Assembly: GCA_022842085.1 (NCBI GenBank)
Contig: JALHQF010000007.1
Coordinates: forward strand, 1-20,763
Source of the DNA: Patescibacteria group bacterium
GTDB taxonomy: Bacteria; Patescibacteriota; UBA1384; CAILIB01
Length of the DNA: 20,763 bases
Reading direction: 5' to 3'
Shown here: in pieces, positions 1 to 7,114 of the stretch
Position numbering within the stretch: position 1 is the stretch's first letter
How the letters are laid out: every line of letters starts with the position of its first letter
Notes under the pieces: model-generated
Seen by the model: only the letters and a program-made list of their open reading frames with translations
Databases searched by the model: none
What the model was told of the DNA's origin: nothing
Made by a program: the position numbers and the translations under genes

Positions 1-729
1 CTGATGCGCCCGCTCACCTTCTCCTGTCTGGTCAACCTGTGCCCCAACATCGCTCAGCTGCGGATCATTCCATATCACCTCAGAGAGTCGGTCAATAAGG
101 TATCCACTCACGATACTGCCACTCCTCCAGGCCTCCACAGTTGCCCGTGCATCAACAGGGAGCGGTGCTCGTGCGAGCAGTTCATAACCTTCGCCGATCG
201 CTTGGAGCATCCCGTACTCAACGGCATTGTGCACCATTTTGGTGTAGTGGCCAGCACCGAGTGAGCCAACATGCACGCAAGCATGGTGACCCTGCAGCGC
301 ATGCCAGAGTGGTGCGAGGCGCTTTGCGCTTACCTCATCGCCACCAATCATCAGTGCGTAACCGGCATCACGACCTGTAACACCGCCGCTTATCCCTATA
401 TCGTGGTAGGTTGCCGGCTGCACCCGCTCTGCATAGATACTCGCATCTTCCCAGGAAGCATTTGCTGCATTGCACACCACATCGCCGTCGCGAAGCAGGG
501 GGGCAAGCCGTTCGAGGATCTCATCGGTAGCGCTGCCTGCCGGTAGCGCCAACCAGTACACTCGTACAGATTCTGCGCGCGTAAAGTGAAACTCACGGGC
601 TCCTGCGGCAAGAAGCGCCTCCTGCTTCTCTGGTGTGCGGTTCCATACCGAAACATCGATGCCTGCTGCAAGGAGGCGAGCCGCTACGCCAGCCCCCATG
701 CGACCGAGACCAAGAACAACAACCTGCAT
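1..729 (-). CDS. gnd: 6-phosphogluconate dehydrogenase, partial (C-terminus beyond left edge)
   Basis: Oxidises and decarboxylates 6-phosphogluconate to ribulose 5-phosphate in the cytosolic pentose phosphate pathway. The 243 visible residues start at ATG 729 and run off the window. A Rossmann motif GLGRMG is at residues 7-12, the substrate-site SGGVTG at 114-119, and the catalytic stretch GAGHYTKMVHN at about 158-168, with Lys164 and Asn168 in the family's expected places. The segment WRSGSIVSGYLIDRL (about 201-215) is typical of the family. The architecture fits the short (about 300-residue) GndA/YqeC type, but the missing C-terminus prevents certainty and cofactor preference cannot be read. 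One oddity is NAAN at 87-90, where most relatives have DGGN. The gene starts 4 nt after the zwf stop, so the two are very probably co-transcribed and translationally coupled. Confidence 0.93.
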   Translation of the reverse strand, partial: MQVVVLGLGRMGAGVAARLLAAGIDVSVWNRTPEKQEALLAAGAREFHFTRAESVRVYWLALPAGSATDEILERLAPLLRDGDVVCNAANASWEDASIYAERVQPATYHDIGISGGVTGRDAGYALMIGGDEVSAKRLAPLWHALQGHHACVHVGSLGAGHYTKMVHNAVEYGMLQAIGEGYELLARAPLPVDARATVEAWRSGSIVSGYLIDRLSEVIWNDPQLSDVGAQVDQTGEGERAHQ

Positions 730-733
730 ACCT

Positions 734-1852
734 CTAGCCTACGGTATGTGCACACGTACCGTCGACAGGACACCAGCTGGCCAGGGACACGCCTGCCTCC
801 GGGCCATCCGTTCCTGAGAGGTAGGTTGGTATAGAGGAGGGCACCTGTAGCTGCTCAGCAAGCTGCCACTGCGCATCGAGGGCCTGACGTGAAACCATTC
901 CTTCTCTCTCCTCCGCGAGAAGACCACGCATAAGCTCAGGGTAGCCATTAGCCATAGGCGAAGCATCGCTGAGGCGGAGTGACTGCACACTGCCATGGTG
1001 CCGAACTCGAAGAATAGCCTGCTCGTCTGGCTGTACTCGTACCCCAAGGGCATTCGGGTAGGTAAACTGAACATGCACCTCAACCCGATGCTCACGTAGA
1101 CCCTTTCCCGCTAGAAGGTAGATTGGTACCCCTCGCCAGCGCTCGCTCGGAATTTCAATCTCGGCAGCAACGAACGTCGGCATCGCGCTGTCCGGCAACT
1201 TTCCGAAGACGGATCGCACAACACGAGCACCCTGGAGTGCTCGAGCGCGATTGGCATCGGAATCGCAGGTAAGGTACGCAAGCATGCCAAGTACATGACT
1301 CTGAACCAGATCTGGGACAACCCCTGCCCCAAACGCCTCTTCTCTTCCGCTCGGCAAGCTCGTCTCTTGCAGTACAACCTGGATCTCCTTAACGTGGCGA
1401 TGAGACCACGCGGCTGCAAAGAGTGGGTTTGCAAACCGCAGCTCTAGCAGGTTCTGCACCGTTCGCTTTGCGAGGTAGTGGTCAACCGCTGCCACATGCG
1501 ACTCCCCAACGAGCCGCGCAGCAAGATCGTAGTTTGCAAGTGCCGCTTCACGTGATGTTCCATAGGGCTTCTCTAAGATTATCCAGTCGTGCGGTTGCAC
1601 CCTTCCAGCGAGGCTCGAAAGAACAGATGGGTACTCGGCTGCAGGAATGGCAAGGTAGATGAGCTTTGGTCCAGCTGGGAGCTGGGGATCCTCCGTAGTT
1701 GCAAGCGTCAAGGGGCGGCTCGTAGGAATCTCCTCTGGTGAACGCACCTTGCGACTTACCCCATGAATAGCAACATCCGTGGCTTCAAGCGCCGGGAGAA
1801 TCCGGGTTTTCGCCAGATGCCCGCCGATGCCATAGATAACAACGGTTTTCAC
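734..1852 (-). CDS. zwf: Glucose-6-phosphate dehydrogenase, short form
   Basis: Oxidises glucose 6-phosphate to 6-phosphogluconolactone, feeding the adjacent gnd product. The nucleotide-binding motif YGIGGHLAKTRILPAL lies at about 7-22 (the family has GASGDLAKRK), EKPYGTS at 94-100 and the active-site segment AVDHYLAKRTVQNLLELRFANPLF begins at about 122, with Asp124 and His125 as expected. DLVQSHVLGML at 181-191 supplies His186, matching the general-base histidine of the Leuconostoc enzyme. At 372 residues it is about 100 shorter than the usual 480-500; the loss is mainly C-terminal, so it may differ in oligomerisation. Its start overlaps the stop of the upstream membrane-protein gene by 4 nt (ATGA), and gnd follows after 4 nt. 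No 6-phosphogluconolactonase gene is in the window. Confidence 0.93.
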   Translation of the reverse strand: MKTVVIYGIGGHLAKTRILPALEATDVAIHGVSRKVRSPEEIPTSRPLTLATTEDPQLPAGPKLIYLAIPAAEYPSVLSSLAGRVQPHDWIILEKPYGTSREAALANYDLAARLVGESHVAAVDHYLAKRTVQNLLELRFANPLFAAAWSHRHVKEIQVVLQETSLPSGREEAFGAGVVPDLVQSHVLGMLAYLTCDSDANRARALQGARVVRSVFGKLPDSAMPTFVAAEIEIPSERWRGVPIYLLAGKGLREHRVEVHVQFTYPNALGVRVQPDEQAILRVRHHGSVQSLRLSDASPMANGYPELMRGLLAEEREGMVSRQALDAQWQLAEQLQVPSSIPTYLSGTDGPEAGVSLASWCPVDGTCAHTVG

Positions 1853-2208
1853 TGCTGACCCTGCTGGAGCTGCTGCAAGAGCTGATCGATATCCTGCTGA
1901 GCACTCTGGCTACTATTCAGTTGACTGCGAAGCTCTTCGGGGATAACCGCTTCTGAGACCACGTCACCAAGCCGATTGAGGTGCGGCTGGAGCCAGCTCA
2001 GACCACCGAGTGCATTAAACACCCAGAAAAGTGCACCAAGAATCACCACACTTCCAAATGCAGCGCCTAGTACGCTCATGATGCCCTGCAAGAAGGAGCG
2101 ACCTGCCAGTCGCCACATGCTTCCATAGGCGCGCTCGGTAGCCTCGGCAAGCCGAATCAGCAACTTCAGCTGTGCTTCAGGGAGGTGGTCTGGGCTTGCT
2201 TCTGGCAT
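1849..2208 (-). CDS. Small single-pass membrane protein, DUF5665-like
   Basis: A 119-residue protein of unknown function. The N-terminal 40 residues are charged and probably helical. A hydrophobic segment at about 42-68 (MSVLGAAFGSVVILGALFWV and the following residues) is one transmembrane helix, preceded by FLQGI, and a C-terminal tail ends in a Gln-rich stretch (QQLQQGQQ). The FLxG plus glycine-rich TM layout resembles DUF5665 proteins, which I recall as small membrane proteins found in Patescibacteria and some Firmicutes; that match is from memory. The gene leads the zwf-gnd operon, overlapping zwf by 4 nt, and is transcribed divergently from dus across a 25-nt gap. A direct role in the pentose phosphate pathway is not implied. 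Confidence 0.75.
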   Translation of the reverse strand: MPEASPDHLPEAQLKLLIRLAEATERAYGSMWRLAGRSFLQGIMSVLGAAFGSVVILGALFWVFNALGGLSWLQPHLNRLGDVVSEAVIPEELRSQLNSSQSAQQDIDQLLQQLQQGQQ

Positions 2209-2233
2209 AGAATATGGGGTACGTACCTAGGGT
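2209..2233. promoter_or_regulatory. Compact divergent promoter region with 10-bp palindrome
   Basis: Only 25 nt separate the divergent starts at 2208 (minus) and 2234 (plus). The perfect palindrome GGTACGTACC occupies 2218-2227, near the midpoint. It puts TACGTA in the same position on both strands, 8 nt before the plus-strand ATG and 11 nt before the minus-strand ATG. A better -10-like TAGAAT lies at 2208-2213 for the plus strand. No clear Shine-Dalgarno precedes either start. The promoter role is inferred from position. Confidence 0.4.
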
Positions 2234-3262
2234 ATGACGATTCGCGGATTCTGGGAACACCTCACCAAGCCGATCATCGGCCTCGCGCCGATGGACGGCG
2301 TAAGCGATGCTGCGTTTCGTTACATCGTGGCGAAGTACGGTCGGCCGAGCCTAACGATTACCGAGTTCACAGCTGCTGAGGGAATACGAGCAGGTGCTGT
2401 TCGTGTGTTAGACGACTTCCGCTTTAGCCCGCTTGAAAGGCCGGTGGTCGCACAGATCTTTGGAGCAGATCCATCCGCATTTGCCGTAGCAGCTTCTGTG
2501 GCAGCCGCCCTGGGTTTCGACGGTGTTGATGTAAACATGGGCTGCCCAGCCAAAAACGTTACTCAACGTGGGGCAGGTGCTGCACTCATTCAAGATCCAC
2601 AACGAGCGCTGCAGATTCTTGCTGCCACACGGCAGGGTATTGATCGCTGGTACGAAACTGGATCACTCGAGGCCTGCGGCATTCCAACCTCACTCCACCC
2701 GGAGATTCTGAGTAGGCGCGAAGCGCTGGGAAACCCTGCCCCACAACCTCTGCCACTTAGCGTGAAAACACGCCTCGGCTACGAAGAGAGCACGATCGAA
2801 TCATGGGTTCACACGCTCTGCTCACACCCTCTTGCAGCGCTCACGATTCATGGACGCACGTTAAAGCAGCTCTACACTGGAAGTGCAGACTGGGAAGCGA
2901 TTGCGCGGGGGGCACATATCGCCCGCGAAGCTGGACTTCTTGTACTTGGTAACGGTGACGTGCAATCGCTCGAAGATGCGGGAGTTCGCATTGCAACGTA
3001 TGGGGTGGACGGAGTGCTCATCGGCCGAGCGAGCTTTGGTAACCCATGGCTCTTTCAAGGACGTGAAGCAAACTGGGAAGAGCGTCGTGCGGTTGCGCTC
3101 GAACACGCTCGCTACCTCTGGGAGATTACCAATGGCCATGCCTTCGTTCGAATACGCAAGCACCTCGTAGACTACTGCAAGGGATTCGAGGGGGCGGCTG
3201 ATACGCGTCGACTCCTCATGCGTACGGAAACCCTCGCAGACGTCGAGGCAGTTCTGGGGTAA
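2234..3262 (+). CDS. dus: tRNA-dihydrouridine synthase (Dus family)
   Basis: A flavin enzyme that reduces specific uridines in tRNA to dihydrouridine. The order of motifs in 342 residues is canonical: FMN-barrel start GLAPMDGVSDAAFR at 16-29, the catalytic-cysteine segment DVNMGCPAKNVTQRGAGAAL beginning at 99 with Cys104, SVKTRLGY (substrate/FMN contact lysine), LTIHGRTLKQLYTG, the phosphate-binding VLGNGDV and GVDGVLIGRASFGNPWLF, then a helical tRNA-binding C-terminus. An insertion between the cysteine region and SVKTR (about residues 135-173) is longer than in E. coli DusB. Subfamily is not certain; it looks DusB-like. uppP follows after 9 nt, and the two are probably co-transcribed. Confidence 0.95.
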   Translation: MTIRGFWEHLTKPIIGLAPMDGVSDAAFRYIVAKYGRPSLTITEFTAAEGIRAGAVRVLDDFRFSPLERPVVAQIFGADPSAFAVAASVAAALGFDGVDVNMGCPAKNVTQRGAGAALIQDPQRALQILAATRQGIDRWYETGSLEACGIPTSLHPEILSRREALGNPAPQPLPLSVKTRLGYEESTIESWVHTLCSHPLAALTIHGRTLKQLYTGSADWEAIARGAHIAREAGLLVLGNGDVQSLEDAGVRIATYGVDGVLIGRASFGNPWLFQGREANWEERRAVALEHARYLWEITNGHAFVRIRKHLVDYCKGFEGAADTRRLLMRTETLADVEAVLG

Positions 3263-3271
3263 GGTTGGTAT

Positions 3272-4042
3272 ATGCCCTCGCTTGCCCTCGCCGCCCTCTT
3301 TGGTGCTGTTCAGGGAGTTACAGAGTTTCTCCCCATTTCTTCAACAGGACACCTGGTGCTGCTACAAGAGCTCTTTGGGCTTGATCCGGCGCAGTTTGGC
3401 CTACCGTTCGACCTCTTTCTCACCCTTGGTACGCTCTTAGCTGCGACCTGGTACCTGAGGAGAGATCTTGTGGTAGCCCTGCGGGAACCACAGAAGCGAT
3501 TCTGGCTCATCGGAACTACGCTCGTTGTTGCCCTGATCGGGTACTTCGCAAGCGACCTCGTCTCAACATCACTTCGTTCACCTGCCGTAGTGGGCACAAG
3601 CCTCATTGCGGTCTCGTTCTATATGCTTCTCGCCGAGCGACTCGCTCCTGGCAACGGCCCACTCACCGGGCAGCGTGCGTGGGCTACAGGCCTAGCTCAG
3701 GTAGTTGCCTTTATTCCCGGCGCTTCGCGTTCGGGAGTAACAATCGCCACGGCACGCCTTTTGGGCACCGAACGAGTGACAGCCGCCCGCTGGAGCTTCC
3801 TCGCTTCGATACCTGTTACTGCACTCGCCGTCGCAAGCCAAGTACCGAAGCTCGCCGAGGGCGCAATCCTCACAAACCCCGACACCTTGAGCTTCTACCT
3901 CACAGGATTCGTGGTCTCGCTCGTCACGGGCTACGCAGCCATTGCATACCTCATTCGCCTCCTTGAACGCGTGGGACTTGAGGTGTTCGTGCTCTACCGC
4001 ATCGTACTCGCCTGCATCGTGTTCGGCACGCTGATCTTGTAA
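3272..4042 (+). CDS. uppP: Undecaprenyl-diphosphate phosphatase (BacA family)
   Basis: Integral membrane phosphatase that recycles undecaprenyl diphosphate to the monophosphate carrier used in peptidoglycan and cell-surface polysaccharide synthesis. The first signature GAVQGVTEFLPISSTGHLVL (11-30) contains the catalytic glutamate Glu18 and His27; the second, IPGASRSGVTIATARLLG, holds the phosphate-binding Ser/Arg residues. At 256 residues with about seven or eight hydrophobic segments it has the normal family size. The start is fixed by the signature lying so near the N-terminus. There is no Shine-Dalgarno; TAAGGT at 3260-3265, overlapping the dus stop codon, ends 6 nt before the ATG. A histidine phosphatase gene follows after 9 nt. 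Confidence 0.95.
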   Translation: MPSLALAALFGAVQGVTEFLPISSTGHLVLLQELFGLDPAQFGLPFDLFLTLGTLLAATWYLRRDLVVALREPQKRFWLIGTTLVVALIGYFASDLVSTSLRSPAVVGTSLIAVSFYMLLAERLAPGNGPLTGQRAWATGLAQVVAFIPGASRSGVTIATARLLGTERVTAARWSFLASIPVTALAVASQVPKLAEGAILTNPDTLSFYLTGFVVSLVTGYAAIAYLIRLLERVGLEVFVLYRIVLACIVFGTLIL

Positions 4043-4051
4043 GCTAAGCTG

Positions 4052-4627
4052 GTGACTACCCGCCTCACCCTCGTACGGCACGCTAAGCATGCCTGGCAGC
4101 ATGAGCACCGACTTGCCGGACACACCGAGGTGCCACTTGCACCCGAGGCTCAGGCACAGATTGGCGAACTGACCCACGTGCTCCGCACACATGGGACCTT
4201 TAGCCTCGCGTACACCTCTCCCCTCAAGCGCTGTATTCAGACCATTGCTCCTTACGCGCGCCACGCCAAGCTGGGCATCCACGAGATTTCAGCACTTCGC
4301 GAGCGCGACCTTGGCAGCTGGGAGGGACGCTCCTTCGATGAAGTTCGGGCACAAGGCCTCCCCTACGCTGCCTACGACGGAAGTGTCCACATTCCTGGCG
4401 CAGAGCCGCTTGCAGATGTGCGTGAGCGGTTACACGACTTTCTTGCCCATGTTCTGCGCCACCACGCTGGAGAGCGAATCCTCGTCTCTACCCACGCCGG
4501 CGTACTGTTTGCGTTGCAGAAGTACCTCGTTGCAAACCCACCCGAGCACCCGTACTGGATTGAGAATGCCGAATACGTCCACGTAGTACACGACGGCACG
4601 CGCTGGCTCTGGGGCGGGAAACTCTAG
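4052..4627 (+). CDS. Histidine phosphatase superfamily protein
   Basis: A cytosolic phosphoglycerate-mutase/phosphatase-like protein of 191 residues. The N-terminal catalytic motif is LVRHAKHAWQ (Arg9, His10 as the phosphorylated histidine; the common RHG is RHA here). TSPLKRCIQT carries the second phosphate-binding arginine, LRERDLGSWEG the acid/base glutamate, and STHAGVLFAL the second catalytic histidine. Substrate cannot be inferred; cobalamin-phosphatase-like (CobC) and phosphoglycerate-mutase-like enzymes share this layout. The start is GTG at 4052, 9 nt after the uppP stop, with TAAGCT ending 6 nt upstream and no Shine-Dalgarno. The 3' end overlaps the convergent malic enzyme gene by 4 nt. 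Placement beside uppP makes a cell-envelope or isoprenoid phosphate role possible but unproven. Confidence 0.9.
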   Translation: MTTRLTLVRHAKHAWQHEHRLAGHTEVPLAPEAQAQIGELTHVLRTHGTFSLAYTSPLKRCIQTIAPYARHAKLGIHEISALRERDLGSWEGRSFDEVRAQGLPYAAYDGSVHIPGAEPLADVRERLHDFLAHVLRHHAGERILVSTHAGVLFALQKYLVANPPEHPYWIENAEYVHVVHDGTRWLWGGKL

Positions 4628-5718
4628 CTCACCGCTACTGCTGCCGAAAGAGCAGGAACAATGCGCGGATCAAGTGGGTCTGGCAGAATACGATCTACCG
4701 AAGGAGGCTCAATGCGAGCGAGCGCCCGTGCGGCGGCATACTTTTTTTCTTCTGTAAGACGTGTAGCGCCAGATTGCACGAGCCCCAGGAATACTCCCGG
4801 AAACGCCAGGACGTTATTCACCTGGTTAGGATAGTCCGACCTTCCCGTTGCAATGAGGAAAGCCTGCGAAGCCTCACTTGGGTGCACCTCAGGCTCTGGG
4901 TTTGCAAGGGCAAACACAATGTCTCCAGACTTCACTCGTCCTCGAAACGCTCCGGCTACCGAAACGCCAATGAGTACCGTTGCTTCCAAGAACGCCTGCT
5001 CGACGCTCCGTGTTGGCACAGCGACTTCGAGCTTCTCAGGAGTAAGGTCGGTTCGAGTGGTACTCACCACGCCCTTTGAATCCAGTACCACAACCTGCGT
5101 AGCTCCAGCTGCTTTGAGTGTCCGGGCAATTGCAATACCAGCCGCCCCTGCACCATGAATGAGAATCGGAGCCGAGGAGAGTGTATCGCCGCGCAGTGTG
5201 AGCGCATTGAGAAGGCCTGCGAGTACTACCACAGCAGTAGCGTGCTGATCATCGTGAACAACCGGAATGCCGAGGTCCTGGAGCGCAGCCTCAATGGCAA
5301 AGCAAGCGGGAGCCGCGATATCCTCGAGGAGGATCGCCGATGCATTGGGTGCAAGCGCGCGTACCGCCGCGACAAGTTCGGCAGGCACCTGGGTACCAAG
5401 CGCTAGCGGCAACGCGTCCAGCCCAGCAAGCTGCTGCAGGAGCAGCGCCTTGCCCTCAAGCACTGGGTACGCAGCCGCAGGGCCAACGTTACCTAGCCCG
5501 AGCACAGCACTTCCATCACCCACTACGAGCACCGTTGAGCCAACTCGACTGTAGGTAGCGAGAGGCTCACCGGCAGCAATCGCGCGGGAAACTGCTGCTA
5601 CACCAGGCGAGTAGTAGGTTGCCAGGTCATCTCGATTCGAGATCTGCACTGAAGCGGTCTGGTGCAGCTTGCCCTTGCTGCGCCGATGGTCGTTGAGAGA
5701 GCGTTCGTCGAAGTTCAC
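4624..5718 (-). CDS. Malic enzyme (malate dehydrogenase, oxaloacetate-decarboxylating)
   Basis: Converts malate to pyruvate and CO2 with NAD(P). YYSPGVAAV at 35-43 gives the catalytic Tyr36, VLEGKALL the catalytic Lys90, LEDIAAPACF the metal ligands Glu132/Asp133, and HDDQHATAVV the ligand Asp157. GDGSAVLGLGNVGP (67-80) is the family's conserved loop. A Rossmann motif HGAGAAGIAIARTL and ALANPEPEV complete the NAD domain. At 364 residues it is near the lower limit of the small bacterial form (about 380-450). The start is GTG at 5718: the nearby ATG at 5722 is out of frame. TACGGT at 5725-5730 ends exactly 6 nt before the GTG, supporting a leaderless start. Transcribed divergently from bcp. Confidence 0.93.
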   Translation of the reverse strand: MNFDERSLNDHRRSKGKLHQTASVQISNRDDLATYYSPGVAAVSRAIAAGEPLATYSRVGSTVLVVGDGSAVLGLGNVGPAAAYPVLEGKALLLQQLAGLDALPLALGTQVPAELVAAVRALAPNASAILLEDIAAPACFAIEAALQDLGIPVVHDDQHATAVVVLAGLLNALTLRGDTLSSAPILIHGAGAAGIAIARTLKAAGATQVVVLDSKGVVSTTRTDLTPEKLEVAVPTRSVEQAFLEATVLIGVSVAGAFRGRVKSGDIVFALANPEPEVHPSEASQAFLIATGRSDYPNQVNNVLAFPGVFLGLVQSGATRLTEEKKYAAARALARIEPPSVDRILPDPLDPRIVPALSAAVAVS

Positions 5719-5763
5719 TCATCCACCGTATCGCAGAACCCAAAGGTAGGATACGGTTGTAGT
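5719..5763. promoter_or_regulatory. Symmetric divergent promoter, malic enzyme / bcp
   Basis: The 45-nt gap holds a perfect 8-bp inverted repeat: ACCGTATC at 5725-5732 and GATACGGT at 5750-5757. Each arm reads GATACGGT towards its own gene, and in both cases TACGGT ends 6 nt before the start codon (GTG 5718 and ATG 5764). This fits two mirror-image TANNNT -10 elements driving leaderless mRNAs. The spacing and symmetry are seen directly; promoter function is inferred. Confidence 0.65.
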
Positions 5764-6255
5764 ATGCTCCGACCCCAACCCGGCCAACCCTTCCCCTCTT
5801 TTTCCCTCCTCAACGAGAACGAACGAGTGGTCACCCAAGCTGATCTGCTCGGAACATGGACGGTGCTCTATAGCTACCCGAAGGACGATACCCCTGGATG
5901 CACCATGCAAGCCTGCTCACTCCGCGATAGCTATGAACACCTCACCTCAGCGGGCGTTCAGGTTATTGGGCTGAGCCCAGATAGCCCTGCAAAACACCGG
6001 GCATTTCGCGAGAAGTTTTCCCTACCATTCTCACTGCTGAGTGACCCAGATCACGTGCTCTCGAAAGAGCTTGAAGTCTGGGTTGAAAAGTCGCTCTACG
6101 GCAACAAATACCTTGGCATGGAGCGAACCACCTTTCTCATCGACCCCCAGGGAGTAGTTCAGGCAGTACTGCCGAAGGTAACACCTAAGGGACACGTACC
6201 AGCGCTCCTTAAAGAGCTTGGGCGCCTTGGAGCATCCGCCCAAGCGCATACGTAG
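5764..6255 (+). CDS. bcp: Thioredoxin-dependent thiol peroxidase (Bcp/PrxQ)
   Basis: Reduces hydrogen peroxide and organic peroxides in the cytosol using thioredoxin. The 163-residue protein has the usual Bcp length. The motif PKDDTPGCTMQACSLRDSY contains the peroxidatic Cys (TPGC) and the resolving Cys five residues later, as in E. coli Bcp. KYLGMERTTFLIDPQGVV is the conserved C-terminal half. The ATG at 5764 was chosen over an upstream in-frame start at 5662 because the longer form would enter the malic enzyme gene and add 34 residues that the family lacks, and TACGGT lies 6 nt upstream of 5764. The last 47 nt overlap the convergent isoprenoid-synthase-like gene. Confidence 0.94.
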   Translation: MLRPQPGQPFPSFSLLNENERVVTQADLLGTWTVLYSYPKDDTPGCTMQACSLRDSYEHLTSAGVQVIGLSPDSPAKHRAFREKFSLPFSLLSDPDHVLSKELEVWVEKSLYGNKYLGMERTTFLIDPQGVVQAVLPKVTPKGHVPALLKELGRLGASAQAHT

Positions 6256-7114
6256 CTTGGGCACGCCACACGGCGTCACGGTACGCGGCGGCCTCGTAGG
6301 CAAAGAACGTCGGCATTGCCGTGCAAGCGGTTTCAATCGCGTCACACACGGGAGGCACAACTTCTGCCCAGTACCGCCGTGGATCGGGATCACCTGGCCC
6401 ATGTAGGTGCACTGGGAGCGTCGCAACACTGTGTGCGAGATCATCGCGCCAGTCGTGGAGGTCGTCCAGGAGCTGACGTGCAGCGAGTACCGGAAGTAGC
6501 GATGCGTATGTGACCTCTCGATCGCTCGACGTGACAGCAACCAGTGCCGCCACAGCCGAGCTTCGTTTCCATGGGGCGTACGGATCGCTCTCTCCCAGTG
6601 AGGCCTCAAAGGAAGCAAGATGCGCTTCAAGATAGGTTTTCACGTCATCCGGCAAGTGGCTCAGGCACCTCCAAATGAGCCGTTGCGCCCACAGGACAGC
6701 GGGCAACACCTCTACCCCAAGCTCACCGTCTACAAGGTGATCAGCGAGGGTGTAGCACACCCAAAGCCAGATATAGGCCTCAACCTCACTGCGCCTGGCG
6801 CTACCGCTAAAGAGCATCCAAGCCGGCATTCGCCCTAAGGGATCGTGCGCCTGCAAGGAGCGCAACACTCGCTTCGCACTACGCGGCATTGGCCGACTCA
6901 TGAGGCTGGCATAGATGGGTAGCCGTTCGGCTGGCGGCAACCGACGCGGCGCACTCATTGCCCGTCCGTAGAGGAGCACGCACGCCCGTAGGTGCTCATC
7001 AACCCACACACCATCACGCACTCCCCTCCTGCGGAGCTCGTCAAGGTGCTGGGCAAATGCCGGCAGATCAAGACGGCGCTCCCGGATTTGCAGCACCCAC
7101 TCACCTGGACTCAT
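6209..7114 (-). CDS. Class I isoprenoid-synthase-like protein, candidate ComQ-type prenyltransferase
   Basis: A 301-residue, probably all-helical protein with two aspartate-rich sites in the arrangement of class I isoprenoid synthases. The first is YTLADHLVDG (DHLVD at 125-129, a DDxxD variant). The second is ARQLLDDLHDWRDDL (Gln214, Asp217, Asp218, Asp221, Asp224, Asp225), close to the QLxDDxxDxxxD of trans-prenyltransferases. Between them and at the ends it resembles neither CrtE nor CrtB in this window. It is the last gene of a regulator-peptide-kinase cluster and overlaps the kinase stop by 4 nt (ATGA), so it is surely co-expressed with signalling genes. ComQ, which prenylates a Trp in the ComX pheromone, is a protein of this fold and size, and context suggests that role. 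A terpene synthase or other prenyl-diphosphate enzyme is the main alternative. The fold is fairly sure; the role is inferred. Confidence 0.65.
   Translation of the reverse strand: MSPGEWVLQIRERRLDLPAFAQHLDELRRRGVRDGVWVDEHLRACVLLYGRAMSAPRRLPPAERLPIYASLMSRPMPRSAKRVLRSLQAHDPLGRMPAWMLFSGSARRSEVEAYIWLWVCYTLADHLVDGELGVEVLPAVLWAQRLIWRCLSHLPDDVKTYLEAHLASFEASLGESDPYAPWKRSSAVAALVAVTSSDREVTYASLLPVLAARQLLDDLHDWRDDLAHSVATLPVHLHGPGDPDPRRYWAEVVPPVCDAIETACTAMPTFFAYEAAAYRDAVWRAQATYALGRMLQGAQAL

Noticed and set aside
3692..4282. A long minus-strand frame (196 codons) opposite uppP and the histidine phosphatase gene
   Set aside because: It is fully antisense to two genes with clear catalytic motifs, and its product has no recognisable domain and the composition of a shadow frame.
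5662..5763. A 34-residue N-terminal extension of Bcp from an upstream in-frame ATG
   Set aside because: It would overlap the malic enzyme gene and its promoter and add residues absent from the family; the TACGGT element is correctly spaced for the ATG at 5764.
6209..7114. Considered as a second phytoene or squalene synthase
   Set aside because: The first motif is DHLVD without the YAFxRxxDD context, and the second is DDLHDWRDD rather than the NxxRDxxED pattern seen in CrtB here.
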